Shown: one piece after another, positions 1 to 8,534 of the stretch | Layout of the letters: each line of letters opens with the position of its first letter | How positions within the stretch are numbered: the stretch's first letter is position 1 | DNA from: Glycocaulis sp051859565 | Lineage (GTDB): Bacteria > Pseudomonadota > Alphaproteobacteria > Caulobacterales > Maricaulaceae | DNA: 9,870 bases | Direction: 5' to 3' | Assembly: GCF_051859565.1 (NCBI RefSeq) | Contig: NZ_JBHYFK010000013.1 | Location: 1-9,870 of the forward strand | Position numbers and translations under genes: made by a program | The notes under the pieces: generated by a model | What the model saw: only the letters and a program-made list of their open reading frames with translations | Told to the model about the DNA's origin: nothing | The model's database searches: none

Positions 1-120
1 GGGGGGGGGGGGGGGCGGGCGCCCCCCCCCCCGCCCGGCGCGGCGCCCCCGGGGTTGTGGGGGGCCCCCCCCCCCAAAAACACCCACCCCGGGCCGGGGG
101 CGCGCCCCCGGCCCCGTCCG
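1..120. other. Low-complexity G/C sequence, probable contig-end artefact
   Basis: The first 120 bases are almost only G and C, in long homopolymer blocks with a few A and T. They encode nothing credible, and they change abruptly near position 121 into normal sequence just downstream of the OmpA-like gene's stop. This is what poor reads at the end of a contig look like, for example poly-G calls or slipped homopolymers. It should not be read as biological sequence without checking. Confidence 0.75.
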
Positions 121-148
121 TCAGTCATTCAGACCATGGAACTTGCGA

Positions 149-1224
<1,076 letters not shown>

Positions 1225-1379
1225 AATTCCCCCTCCGGACGCGGAATACGTCCTTCGTTGAGTGTGGTGTACAAAGCGCCGTTTGGACGCACGAAACAGC
1301 CGGAACCCGGCGCTTCTGCTACTGGAGTAGCGGATTTCTAACGCAGATGCCAGAGCTTCCGTTCCAAAAAGAATACCAC
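1225..1379 (-). promoter_or_regulatory. Leader and promoter region of the OmpA-like gene
   Basis: This 155-bp gap separates the CoA-transferase stop from the OmpA-like start, so the promoter of the OmpA-like gene should lie here. I could not pick convincing -35 and -10 boxes. Two short perfect palindromes are visible: GCCGG-AAC-CCGGC at 1299-1311 and GCTACT-GG-AGTAGC at 1318-1331. They would form neighbouring small hairpins in a long 5' leader. Abundant outer-membrane protein mRNAs often carry structured, regulated leaders, so a role in stability or small-RNA control is possible, but that is inference. Confidence 0.4.
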
Positions 1380-1393
1380 TCAGGCGAGTATTC
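1366..1393 (-). terminator. Probable intrinsic terminator of the CoA-transferase gene
   Basis: On the minus strand GAATACTC and GAGTGGTATTC form a stem around a GCCT loop. It has 8 pairs with a 3-nt bulge, or 6 pairs as GAATAC/GTATTC. Five T follow directly. The left arm overlaps the last codons of the CoA-transferase and its stop. The stem is weak for a GC-rich genome, so confidence is moderate. Confidence 0.5.
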
Positions 1394-2588
1394 CCCGTTC
1401 TTTCAGTGCTGCAACATCATTTTGTGACAGCCCGAGGCGTTCTTGCAACACCTCTATCGTATGTTCTGCGAATCGTGGCGGCGCCTTGCTGTAGCGAGGC
1501 GGAGTTTGTGACAGGCGCATGGGATTCGCCACAAGAGTCGCGGATCCCGACCCCGTTACATCCATGCCGAATGTCAGGTTCCGGGCCACCGCTTGTGGTT
1601 CAGCGAACACACCGTCGAGCCCCTGAATCGGCCCGCAAGGAATACCTGCGGCATCCAGTTCCACCCGCCAGTCATCACTTGCGCGGCGGCGCATGATGCT
1701 GGCGATCTCCCCGCACAGCTCTTCGCGATACTCAACCCGTGCCGAATTGCGCGCATAACGCGGATCGTCAGCCCACTCGGGACGTCCCAGCACAGCGGCG
1801 AAGGCGCGGAACTGACGATCGGCACCAACAGCAACAGCGACCCGGCCGTCCGCAGTTGGAAAATCCTGATACGGAACGATATTGGGGTGCCGGTTGCCCA
1901 TGCGGCCTGGCACCTTGCCGCCGACGAGGAAGTTACAGGCCTGATTGGCCAGCATGGCCGCCTGCACATCGAACAGGGCCATGTCGATATACTGCCCGCC
2001 CTTGCCCTGATCGCGCGCCACAAGCGCGGCCAGTATGGCGCCAGCGGCGTAAACGCCGGTGAAGAGATCGACGATTGGAACCCCCACCTTCACCGGCGCA
2101 TCCTCGCCGGTGACGCTCATCAGGCCGCCCATCGCCTGGATGAGGAAATCATACCCCGGCAAATGCGCGTTCGGCCCCGTCTGCCCGAATCCGGTTACTG
2201 AGCAATACACAATAGAGGGGTTGTCCTTTTTCAAGGACTCATAATCCAGACCGAAACGTTTCAGGCCGCCCGTCTTGTAGTTCTCAACGACCACATCGCT
2301 TTGCGCCGCCAGCTTGCGGATGATCCCTTGCCCTTCGGGTTCGCGCAGATTGACCGCAATCGAGCGCTTGTTGCGGTTTGCGCACAGATAGTAGGCCGCA
2401 TCACCCTGCCCGCCGCCCTCGTCGGGCATGAAGGGCGGACCCCATCCGCGCGTATCATCGCCCCCGTCAGGATTTTCCACCTTGATAACGTCTGCGCCAA
2501 GATCGCCAAGGATCTGGGCGCACCACGGCCCCGCGAGCACACGCGAGAGGTCCAGAACCTTGATGTGGGACAACGCACCGTCAGACAT
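1380..2588 (-). CDS. Family III CoA-transferase (CaiB/BaiF type), SUGCT-like
   Basis: This 402-residue protein moves coenzyme A from an acyl-CoA donor to a free carboxylic acid in the cytoplasm. The whole length fits the family III fold. The N-terminal part reads KVLDLSRVLAGPWCAQILGD and GADVIKVENP, then NRNKRSIAVN and VVVENY. The conserved aspartate that forms the acyl-anhydride intermediate is expected at D147 in PGYDFLIQAMGG. Downstream markers are VGVPIVDLFTG, GKGGQYIDMAL and NIVPYQDF. From memory, the sequence follows human SUGCT (succinyl-CoA:glutarate CoA-transferase) closely at many of these positions, so a dicarboxylate acceptor such as glutarate is a reasonable guess. The exact substrate cannot be read from sequence, since the family also handles oxalate, carnitine, mesaconate and others. 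The ATG at 2588 has an AAGGAAG ribosome site about 11 nt upstream. The gene follows the permease after 20 bp on the same strand, so both are probably co-transcribed. Confidence 0.9.
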   Translation of the reverse strand: MSDGALSHIKVLDLSRVLAGPWCAQILGDLGADVIKVENPDGGDDTRGWGPPFMPDEGGGQGDAAYYLCANRNKRSIAVNLREPEGQGIIRKLAAQSDVVVENYKTGGLKRFGLDYESLKKDNPSIVYCSVTGFGQTGPNAHLPGYDFLIQAMGGLMSVTGEDAPVKVGVPIVDLFTGVYAAGAILAALVARDQGKGGQYIDMALFDVQAAMLANQACNFLVGGKVPGRMGNRHPNIVPYQDFPTADGRVAVAVGADRQFRAFAAVLGRPEWADDPRYARNSARVEYREELCGEIASIMRRRASDDWRVELDAAGIPCGPIQGLDGVFAEPQAVARNLTFGMDVTGSGSATLVANPMRLSQTPPRYSKAPPRFAEHTIEVLQERLGLSQNDVAALKERGILA

Positions 2589-2608
2589 ATCGCTATTACT
2601 TCCTTATC

Positions 2609-4444
2609 TTAGAGTGGCCAGACAACCAGGATCACCGGCACGCCGATTGCGACAACGACAACCTCCAGCGGCAAACCAAGGCGCCAGTAATCGCTGAACT
2701 TGAAACCACCCGGCCCGAGGATCAGCGTATTGTTCTGATGGCCGATTGGCGTCAGGAAAGCACAGCTCGCCCCGACAGCCACCGCCATCAGGAAGGGATC
2801 AGCGCTGACATTCATAGCGGCAGCAAGGCTGATCGCGACGGGGCACATGACCGCTGCTGTAGCGGCATTATTCATGAAGTCAGACAGCGTCATGGTCGCG
2901 ATCAGGATGAGCGCCAGCAACAGAACAGGCCCTGCCTGCCCGGTGAGAGAGATAAGCTGGCCGGAGAGGAAACTCGCAGCGCCCGTGCTCTCTAATGCTC
3001 CGGCAACCGGCAGCAAGGCGCCGAGAAGCACGATCACCGGCCAGTCCACATTGTCGTAAATATTCCGCAGCGGGAGGATGCGCAGCACCATGACGGCCAG
3101 CACGCCCACCGCAAACGCCATGGCGGCCGGCAGCGTGCCCGTGGCGGCCAGCGCCACCGCGCCGCCCATCACTACAGCAGCCGTTATCGCCTTGCGCGCG
3201 TCAGGAATGCGCAGCGTACGTTCAGCCAGCGGCACGCAGCCCATATGCGAGGCAAACTCTGCGATCGCCTCTTCACTGCCCTGCAGCAGGAGGACATCGC
3301 CCTCTCTCAGCTTCATGGTTCGCAATCGGGCGCGCGAATGCGTGGCATTGCGCGAAATAGCGAGAAGATTCACCTGAAAGCGTGTACGCAGGCGGATGTC
3401 GCTAGCCGAGCGCCCGGCCAGTGCCGAGCCGGGCGATACGGCATATTCGGCCAAGTGCACTTCATCAGCGTGCACGATGCGGCGGCGGCCACCGGGCGTT
3501 TTTTCTTCCGGCTGAGCGGCCTCCTGCCCGTTTTCTTCCCCCTCAGGGGCGGTAGATGCCTCTTCTTCCAGTTGCAGGCCGAGCGCGGAAAGAGCCGTTG
3601 TCAGCCCTTCGGGATCTGCCTCGATCACCAGAAGATCACCAGCCTTCACCTTGCGATTGGCATGGGGAGACGGATAGCGCTTTTCGTCGCGGATGAGGGC
3701 GAGCACATGCGCGCTGGCTTCATCCAGCTTGGACTGGAGCTCGCGCAGCGTTTTCCCGTTGGCCGTACTGTCATCGAGCACGCGCGCCTCGGTCAGGTAG
3801 TTGCCTGTCTCGAACCCTTCGGCGCTCTGCGAGTGGCGGCGCGGGACCAGAAGCCATGACAGCGCCAGCACGAAAACGATGCCCGCTCCCGCAATCGCAA
3901 GCCCGACCGGCGCGAAGTCAAACATGGCAAAGGGGCCAAGGCCTGCCTCTGCCCGGAAACCCGATACTATCAGGTTGGGCGGCGTGCCGATCAGCGTAGT
4001 CATGCCCCCCAGAATGGAGGCGAAAGATAGAGGCATCAGCAAACGCCCGGGCGGCACGCCCTGCTTGCGGGCGATCTGCAGCGCTATCGGCATGAGTAGA
4101 GCCAAGGCACCGACATTGTTCATAAAGGCGGAGAGAAACGCAGCCAGTATGGACAAGGCCGTCAGCATGACCATCGGGTGCGCATTTTTGGGCAGTACGG
4201 TGCGCGCGATCACATCCACTGTCCCGGCCGATTGCAGCGCTCCGGACAGAATCAGAACGCAGGCCACCGTAATGACCGCCGGATGGCCGAAACCTGAGAA
4301 GGCATCGCCCGCAGGAACCAGTCCCAGCAACACACACGCCACCAGCGCGGCCAGTGCAACGGCGTCATGGCGCAGCTTTCCCCAGAGGAAGAGCGCCATT
4401 GTGGCCGCCAGGACGATTCCAAGAAGTATGATCGGCAGCGACAT
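2609..4444 (-). CDS. SLC13/DASS-type anion permease with two TrkA-C (RCK-C) domains
   Basis: This 611-residue inner-membrane protein belongs to the ion-transporter superfamily that includes the SLC13/DASS and CitMHS carriers. Members bring in sulfate or di- and tricarboxylates, usually with sodium. Two membrane halves (about residues 1-200 and 415-611) carry matching signatures: SAFMNN (105-110) with GTPPNLI (153-159) in the first, and SDFMNN (521-526) with TPIGHQNNTLI (565-575) in the second. These look like the two internal repeats with their substrate hairpins. Between them lies a cytoplasmic insert with two TrkA-C-like domains, about 218-290 and 327-406, joined by an acidic linker (about 292-316). 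Such domains bind ligands and probably gate transport. The substrate is not decided by sequence; the CoA-transferase 20 bp downstream favours a dicarboxylate, whereas this domain layout also occurs in sulfate permeases. The ribosome site is weak (GTAGGG about 10 nt upstream), and the hydrolase terminator ends only about 25 bp before the start. Confidence 0.88.
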   Translation of the reverse strand: MSLPIILLGIVLAATMALFLWGKLRHDAVALAALVACVLLGLVPAGDAFSGFGHPAVITVACVLILSGALQSAGTVDVIARTVLPKNAHPMVMLTALSILAAFLSAFMNNVGALALLMPIALQIARKQGVPPGRLLMPLSFASILGGMTTLIGTPPNLIVSGFRAEAGLGPFAMFDFAPVGLAIAGAGIVFVLALSWLLVPRRHSQSAEGFETGNYLTEARVLDDSTANGKTLRELQSKLDEASAHVLALIRDEKRYPSPHANRKVKAGDLLVIEADPEGLTTALSALGLQLEEEASTAPEGEENGQEAAQPEEKTPGGRRRIVHADEVHLAEYAVSPGSALAGRSASDIRLRTRFQVNLLAISRNATHSRARLRTMKLREGDVLLLQGSEEAIAEFASHMGCVPLAERTLRIPDARKAITAAVVMGGAVALAATGTLPAAMAFAVGVLAVMVLRILPLRNIYDNVDWPVIVLLGALLPVAGALESTGAASFLSGQLISLTGQAGPVLLLALILIATMTLSDFMNNAATAAVMCPVAISLAAAMNVSADPFLMAVAVGASCAFLTPIGHQNNTLILGPGGFKFSDYWRLGLPLEVVVVAIGVPVILVVWPL

Positions 4445-4458
4445 TGAGGGAGGCCCTA

Positions 4459-4508
4459 CAGAAAAGACAGCGCGCTTAAGTCCATGCCGTCATGGACTTA
4501 AGCGCGCC
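4459..4508 (-). terminator. Strong intrinsic terminator after the hydrolase gene
   Basis: A perfect 17-bp inverted repeat, GCGCGCTTAAGTCCATG at 4470-4486 and its complement at 4491-4507, encloses a 4-base loop. On the minus strand the stem is followed by TGTCTTTTCTG, a U-rich tail. It lies 38 bp after the hydrolase stop, as expected for a rho-independent terminator of that gene. Its unusual feature is position: it ends only about 25 bp before the permease ATG, leaving no room for a complete permease promoter between the two. Confidence 0.8.
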
Positions 4509-4545
4509 CTCCTGCAAGGGGGCACCCCGGGGCCGGCGATACAGC

Positions 4546-6753
4546 CTAGAACGGCGTCAGGTCGGACACTGCTGCAAACACGGCCAGCGAAATGGCTGCC
4601 AGCGCTGTCAGGATTATTCCGGCCAGCGTGCCGATTGCCATGCGTCCCGACGACAGGCGCGCACCCGCCACCAGGAAGAGGGCTGCAAGCCCTGCAAGGC
4701 CGCCGAGCAGGATTGCCCAGGCCCCGATACGCGCCGGGCCGGCAAAACCGGCAATCAGTACAATCGGAGAAATCTCGCTGGTATACCAGGCGGCATATCC
4801 CAGCACTGCCAGCCCTCCCACGCCCAGTACGGCTGCGGCCACGCTGGCAGCGCGCGCGCCGCCAGTATTGGCAGAGGGCGTGCGGTCGATACGGCGCAGA
4901 ACGAATGCCACCGGGAATACCAGCAGGGCAATCCCAAGAATGAGCGCCGAGATGCCGCCCCACGCAAGCGTGGCGATCAGGGCGGGGCGGTCTTCTTCCC
5001 TACTGACGATGGCTTGTGCCACGAAGCGAGACGTCATCGGAATGACGAATGACGGCTCGGCATTGGCCGTTTCCACGCAAGACGTGTCCAGCTCGGCCGC
5101 GGGATCGTCGAAAAAGGCGACCATGATGCCGGCCGTGCATTCATCAGAGCGGGTCGGGCCATGTCCGGCAAACGGCACTTCAAGATACTGGCCATTGGCA
5201 AAACCCGGCATGATCTGGCGGGCAAGGTCGGGCGGCGTAATCGGATCCCACGCCCCGTTCACCACCAGCGTTGGCCCGTCAAAACTTACGGGCATGTAGT
5301 CAACCCGGTCTCGCAATCCCATCCCGTATTGTTCGCACAGGGCCTGGCTGGCCGCTGCGCCCTCCACCGAGCCGATAAGGCCGGCGAGACCGGGAACCTC
5401 TCCCATATCCTCGGCGATCACCTGCGCGCTCTGCCACGTGTAGCCGTCATTGCAGGAGATGGCAGCGTTCATGCCGGGCGAGAAATCCCCGCCCGCCAGA
5501 TTACCGCCCCCGCCCAGCGCTATCGCGGTAAAGACCGTCTCGTCGCGCCGCTCGGCTGCCCGCACCAGCGCGTTCAGTACGCCGGCGAGGCCAGCATAGG
5601 TGCTCTGCTCGTACATCATGGAGAACGGTGCAAAGGCGATCGCCGCACCGCCGACAGCGACCTGCCCGCCCGGAAACACCTCCGTGTCGGATACTGTCAC
5701 GACCACCGGGTTCTCCTGCAGCGAGGCCATAGCCGCATAGGTCCGGGCCTCCAGATCAGGGTAGGCGCGCGCGCAGGCTGCGTCGGCCTCGCATGTCGTG
5801 ACGATATGATCGAGAACTCGCGCAGCCCAGCGATGGATGCGCATCAGGTTTTCAAGATCGTTGGGTACAATGGCGTCCAGCACCAGTGCGCGGATGCCTT
5901 CCGGGTCGACCCGCGTCAGCATCTGCCCCAGATGGGAGCCATAGGAGATGCCCCAGACATTCCAGCTTTCGTAGCCGAGCGCCTCGCGCAGCACGCGCAC
6001 ATCGCGCGCATTCTCCACCGTGTTATAGGCCGACAGGTCCACGCCTTCGGCCAGCGCCCGCTCGAAGCAGCGTGCAAGACGGCGCCGCTCGAACTCTTCC
6101 TGCTCGGCAATGGTCTGTCCGGTATTGAGCGCAGGCTCTTCCAGAGAAAAGAGCGGGCAGAAATCGCCCGACTGGGTGATGCCCCGCTGCTGAAGGATAT
6201 AGAGATCGCGCGTCTCGGTGGCCGCATGGTCCACGAAACGCTCCACATAGCTCGTCACGCCAACGCCCGGCCCGCCGGTCAGATACGCGATCGGGTCGGC
6301 CAGTGGCTCGTAAGGCTGGTCCTCGCCTTCATCATCCTCGCCTTCGCCGTCTTCGTCTTCCGGCCCGCGCGCGTGGATTTTCACGTAGAGAAGCTGGATC
6401 ACCCGGCTGGCTTCGGACTCGCGGTTCTCTCGCACCGCCAGCAGACCGCAGCTTATATCGCCCGGCTCATAGTCGATGGAGCCGCGAAACGGGCAGATGA
6501 CGGGGACAATATCGCCCTCGGCCAGCGAACTGAGCGCTGGCGGCGGCGTGTCCGTGAAGGAGGATGCAGCCGTTTCAGGCGGCAATTCCTCGTCGGAGTT
6601 CAACGGATCCGGCGTGTCTTCCGCCCCGGCGTCCTCAGCCGCGCTTTCAGGTTCTGCAGGCGGATCGGCATCCTCCTGAAACGCCCAGCCAGCCGCCGAT
6701 ACACCAAACGCGAGTGTCAGCGCCGCCAGCGCCCCCTGCCAGTCCCGAACCAT
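4546..6753 (-). CDS. Exported alpha/beta-hydrolase (TAP-like peptidase family) with C-terminal membrane segments
   Basis: This protein resembles secreted tripeptidyl/prolyl aminopeptidases of the alpha/beta-hydrolase fold. Numbering is from the ATG at 6753 (735 residues). A signal peptide (about 1-24) precedes a disordered acidic stretch (25-80). The oxyanion-hole motif LTGGPG is at 158-163, the nucleophile motif GISYG puts the serine at S270, and the triad is completed by D503 (GAWDP) and H531 (GHGPT). The segment after about 490 fits the TAP-like C-terminal domain. Ten cysteines, all in the exported part, suggest disulfides and a periplasmic site. The last 145 residues hold about four hydrophobic segments (near 590-620, 636-658, 677-698, 705-728), so the enzyme is probably anchored in the inner membrane. 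A very acidic insert (131-145) sits before the catalytic core. In-frame starts also exist at 6765 (ATG) and 6783 (GTG); I chose 6753 for its GGGGGAT ribosome site and better signal peptide. The substrate is unknown. Confidence 0.83.
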   Translation of the reverse strand: MVRDWQGALAALTLAFGVSAAGWAFQEDADPPAEPESAAEDAGAEDTPDPLNSDEELPPETAASSFTDTPPPALSSLAEGDIVPVICPFRGSIDYEPGDISCGLLAVRENRESEASRVIQLLYVKIHARGPEDEDGEGEDDEGEDQPYEPLADPIAYLTGGPGVGVTSYVERFVDHAATETRDLYILQQRGITQSGDFCPLFSLEEPALNTGQTIAEQEEFERRRLARCFERALAEGVDLSAYNTVENARDVRVLREALGYESWNVWGISYGSHLGQMLTRVDPEGIRALVLDAIVPNDLENLMRIHRWAARVLDHIVTTCEADAACARAYPDLEARTYAAMASLQENPVVVTVSDTEVFPGGQVAVGGAAIAFAPFSMMYEQSTYAGLAGVLNALVRAAERRDETVFTAIALGGGGNLAGGDFSPGMNAAISCNDGYTWQSAQVIAEDMGEVPGLAGLIGSVEGAAASQALCEQYGMGLRDRVDYMPVSFDGPTLVVNGAWDPITPPDLARQIMPGFANGQYLEVPFAGHGPTRSDECTAGIMVAFFDDPAAELDTSCVETANAEPSFVIPMTSRFVAQAIVSREEDRPALIATLAWGGISALILGIALLVFPVAFVLRRIDRTPSANTGGARAASVAAAVLGVGGLAVLGYAAWYTSEISPIVLIAGFAGPARIGAWAILLGGLAGLAALFLVAGARLSSGRMAIGTLAGIILTALAAISLAVFAAVSDLTPF

Positions 6754-6756
6754 CGC

Positions 6757-6763
6757 ATCCCCC
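6757..6763 (-). promoter_or_regulatory. Ribosome-binding site that decides the hydrolase start
   Basis: GGGGGAT on the minus strand has its G run 5 nt before the ATG at 6753. The GTG at 6783 has no good site upstream, and the ATG at 6765 has only GAGGG about 11 nt away. The 6753 start is therefore preferred, though not certain. Confidence 0.45.
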
Positions 6764-6805
6764 ATCGTGCGCCGCGCCCTCACTGACCGGCGTTAACCAC
6801 CTGCT

Positions 6806-6833
6806 ACACTAGCGCAAGCAAGACGGCCCGCAA
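6806..6833 (-). promoter_or_regulatory. Candidate promoter of the hydrolase gene
   Basis: In the 66-bp gap before the hydrolase, the minus strand reads TTGCGG (6833-6828), a 16-bp spacer and TAGTGT (6811-6806). This would place transcription start near 6799, about 45 nt before the preferred ATG. The match to a sigma-70 consensus is only partial, so readthrough from the TPR gene is an alternative. Confidence 0.35.
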
Positions 6834-6849
6834 GCAGACAGTGGCCACA

Positions 6850-8463
6850 TCACGGCTCGCGGGCGTGGGCAGTACCCCAAACCGCTTCGGTGTGCAGGAT
6901 GAAGAGGCTGCGAAGGCTGGTGACTTCCCTGCCCTCATCGGCAATTCCACGGGCATCTGCCTGCGCGCTGGCGTGACCTATGAGGCTGGCAGACGCATCC
7001 CTCACGCGGTCTAGCGCCGTGCCAGGACGGTGCAGATGATAGAGTGCTATCACGGCCAGGCTGCCGTCCCAGTACATCGCGTCGAAGGAGCCCGGTGCGG
7101 GATCGGCCAGTTCCCGGCCGCGCAACAGGTCCGCATAGGCGTCCTCATATCGCCCGGCACGCCGGGCGATGGCGCTGCGCTCGGAATGGAAGTTCTGCAA
7201 GTCATGAGCCGTTGCACCACCAGCCTCCAGATCAGCTTGCGCTTCACCGGCAAGGCGCAAGGCTGACGCGTGGTCACCGTCGAGGCTCAGCAAGCGGGCT
7301 TCGGTCATGGCAAGCACTGCCCGGTCCGTCCCGCCCAGCCGTCCCTGCAGAGCCGCTGCATGACGGGCAAACACCGCGCGGGCTTCGGCGTCCTGCCCAT
7401 TATTGGTCAGCGCGGTCACGTAGGTGGATAGGGCATGCGCCACACTGACCGGCCTGTCCTGCATGGCAATGGTCACGAACTCGAAGCGGCGTCCTTGCAT
7501 CGCAAGGGCCTCGTCGGGGCGGGCCTGCTCCGACAGGGCAAGCGCAAGCGCAGCCATGGCCGCGCTCATATAGACCGGATCAAGATCGTGCTCGGCCTGC
7601 CATATTTCCATGGCCACCGCCGCCAGCACCTCGATCTCGGCGAAGCGCCCGGCCTCAAATGCTGCTTGTGACTCCAGTGATCGTGCCAGCAGGAATTCGG
7701 ACAACTCCACGCGGCGCGCGGCGCGGTCCTGACCTGCCCCGGCCAGTGCGGCCCGGCCCAGCATGGCATCGCGTGTCCCGCTCCAGTCGCTCGCCCGGCG
7801 CGCGCTGTCATACCACTCGCCATAGGACCTCGCAGCGAGAAAGCCAGCCTGCCCGGATAGCCCGTCAGGCTGGTCTGCCTCCGGCACACGCGTCAGCATG
7901 ACAAGGGCGCGCGCGGCGAGGCGCGCGGCGGCGGGGTAATGAGCCTGCGCGTCGGCCGCCTGTGCGAGCTGATAGAGCGTGACGGCCGTGTAGGCGTGGT
8001 CCCCGAACGCGGCCTCATATATCGGCAATGCGGCACGCAATTCGGTCTCTGCCTCAGCGCCCCTGCCCTGATCGAGCAGCGCAGCACCCAGCACCGAGTA
8101 AACAGCTGCGAGTGCGGGCGAATCCGCCGGCAGACGGCCGGTATCAATCTGCAGAGCGCGCCGCGCCATTGCCTCTGCCGCGTCCGGGCGGTCCGCCAGC
8201 CTCAGCGTTTCGGCATAATGAAACAGCACATCGGAAAGGATGGCCGGATCAAGCGCTTCGTCAGCGTCCAGAAGGGCTTCCAGCAGGTCAGAGAGCATGA
8301 GGGCAGCGTCCACTGGCCGCCCTTCACTGCGCACCTCCAGCGCCGCGTCCACGTGACCGGCCACCAGCCCGGCTATCTCATCGCCCTTCGCTGATACCAG
8401 CCCCGCCAGCGCCAGCGCGCCGGCCAGCAAGATCAGCCTGGCAGTGAGGAAGAGATGGTACAC
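6850..8463 (-). CDS. Secreted TPR-repeat protein, function unknown
   Basis: This 537-residue protein has an N-terminal signal sequence (about 1-25, ending LAGLVSA) and is otherwise almost entirely helical repeats. Tetratricopeptide-like units are clear near residues 75-106 (HYAETLRLADRPDAAEAMA), 117-150 (VYSVLGAALLDQGRGAEAE) and 160-192. More degenerate units continue to about residue 480, including ALSTYVTALTNNGQDAEARA and RSAIARRAGRYEDAYADL. The roughly 42-residue spacing is like that of kinesin-light-chain-type TPR_12 arrays. There is no catalytic domain, so it probably acts as a protein-binding scaffold in the periplasm. The GTG start at 8463 is supported by an AGGAG site 9 nt or so upstream and by the signal peptide that begins there. 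The hydrolase lies about 100 bp downstream on the same strand, so both exported proteins may be functionally linked, but nothing in the sequence proves this. Confidence 0.8.
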   Translation of the reverse strand: MYHLFLTARLILLAGALALAGLVSAKGDEIAGLVAGHVDAALEVRSEGRPVDAALMLSDLLEALLDADEALDPAILSDVLFHYAETLRLADRPDAAEAMARRALQIDTGRLPADSPALAAVYSVLGAALLDQGRGAEAETELRAALPIYEAAFGDHAYTAVTLYQLAQAADAQAHYPAAARLAARALVMLTRVPEADQPDGLSGQAGFLAARSYGEWYDSARRASDWSGTRDAMLGRAALAGAGQDRAARRVELSEFLLARSLESQAAFEAGRFAEIEVLAAVAMEIWQAEHDLDPVYMSAAMAALALALSEQARPDEALAMQGRRFEFVTIAMQDRPVSVAHALSTYVTALTNNGQDAEARAVFARHAAALQGRLGGTDRAVLAMTEARLLSLDGDHASALRLAGEAQADLEAGGATAHDLQNFHSERSAIARRAGRYEDAYADLLRGRELADPAPGSFDAMYWDGSLAVIALYHLHRPGTALDRVRDASASLIGHASAQADARGIADEGREVTSLRSLFILHTEAVWGTAHAREP

Positions 8464-8492
8464 GGGCGCGGACTCCTGTGTGGAACCCGCCC

Positions 8493-8520
8493 AGAATAGA
8501 GGTCAGTGACCAGGCTGTAA
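8493..8520 (-). promoter_or_regulatory. Candidate promoter of the TPR gene with a palindrome in its spacer
   Basis: The minus strand shows TTACAG (8520-8515), a 16-bp spacer and TATTCT (8498-8493), which predicts a start near 8486 and a leader of about 25 nt that includes the AGGAG ribosome site. The spacer contains the 11-bp palindrome GGTCA-G-TGACC (8501-8511), which could be an operator. Box matches are partial. Confidence 0.4.
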
Positions 8521-8534
8521 GCCCAAAAACCCTG

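Noticed and set aside
4476..4493. Five-codon leader peptide frame (ATG to TAA, minus strand) inside the stem-loop, with GGAGGG 13 nt upstream
   Set aside because: The spacing is too long, the peptide has no run of regulatory codons, and a frame this short is expected by chance. It would matter only if the permease transcript is shown to include it.
5161..6786. 541-codon open frame on the plus strand
   Set aside because: It lies wholly opposite the hydrolase gene, and its translation is rich in Arg, His and Ala with no recognisable domain. Long antisense frames are common in GC-rich DNA, while the minus-strand protein has clear motifs.
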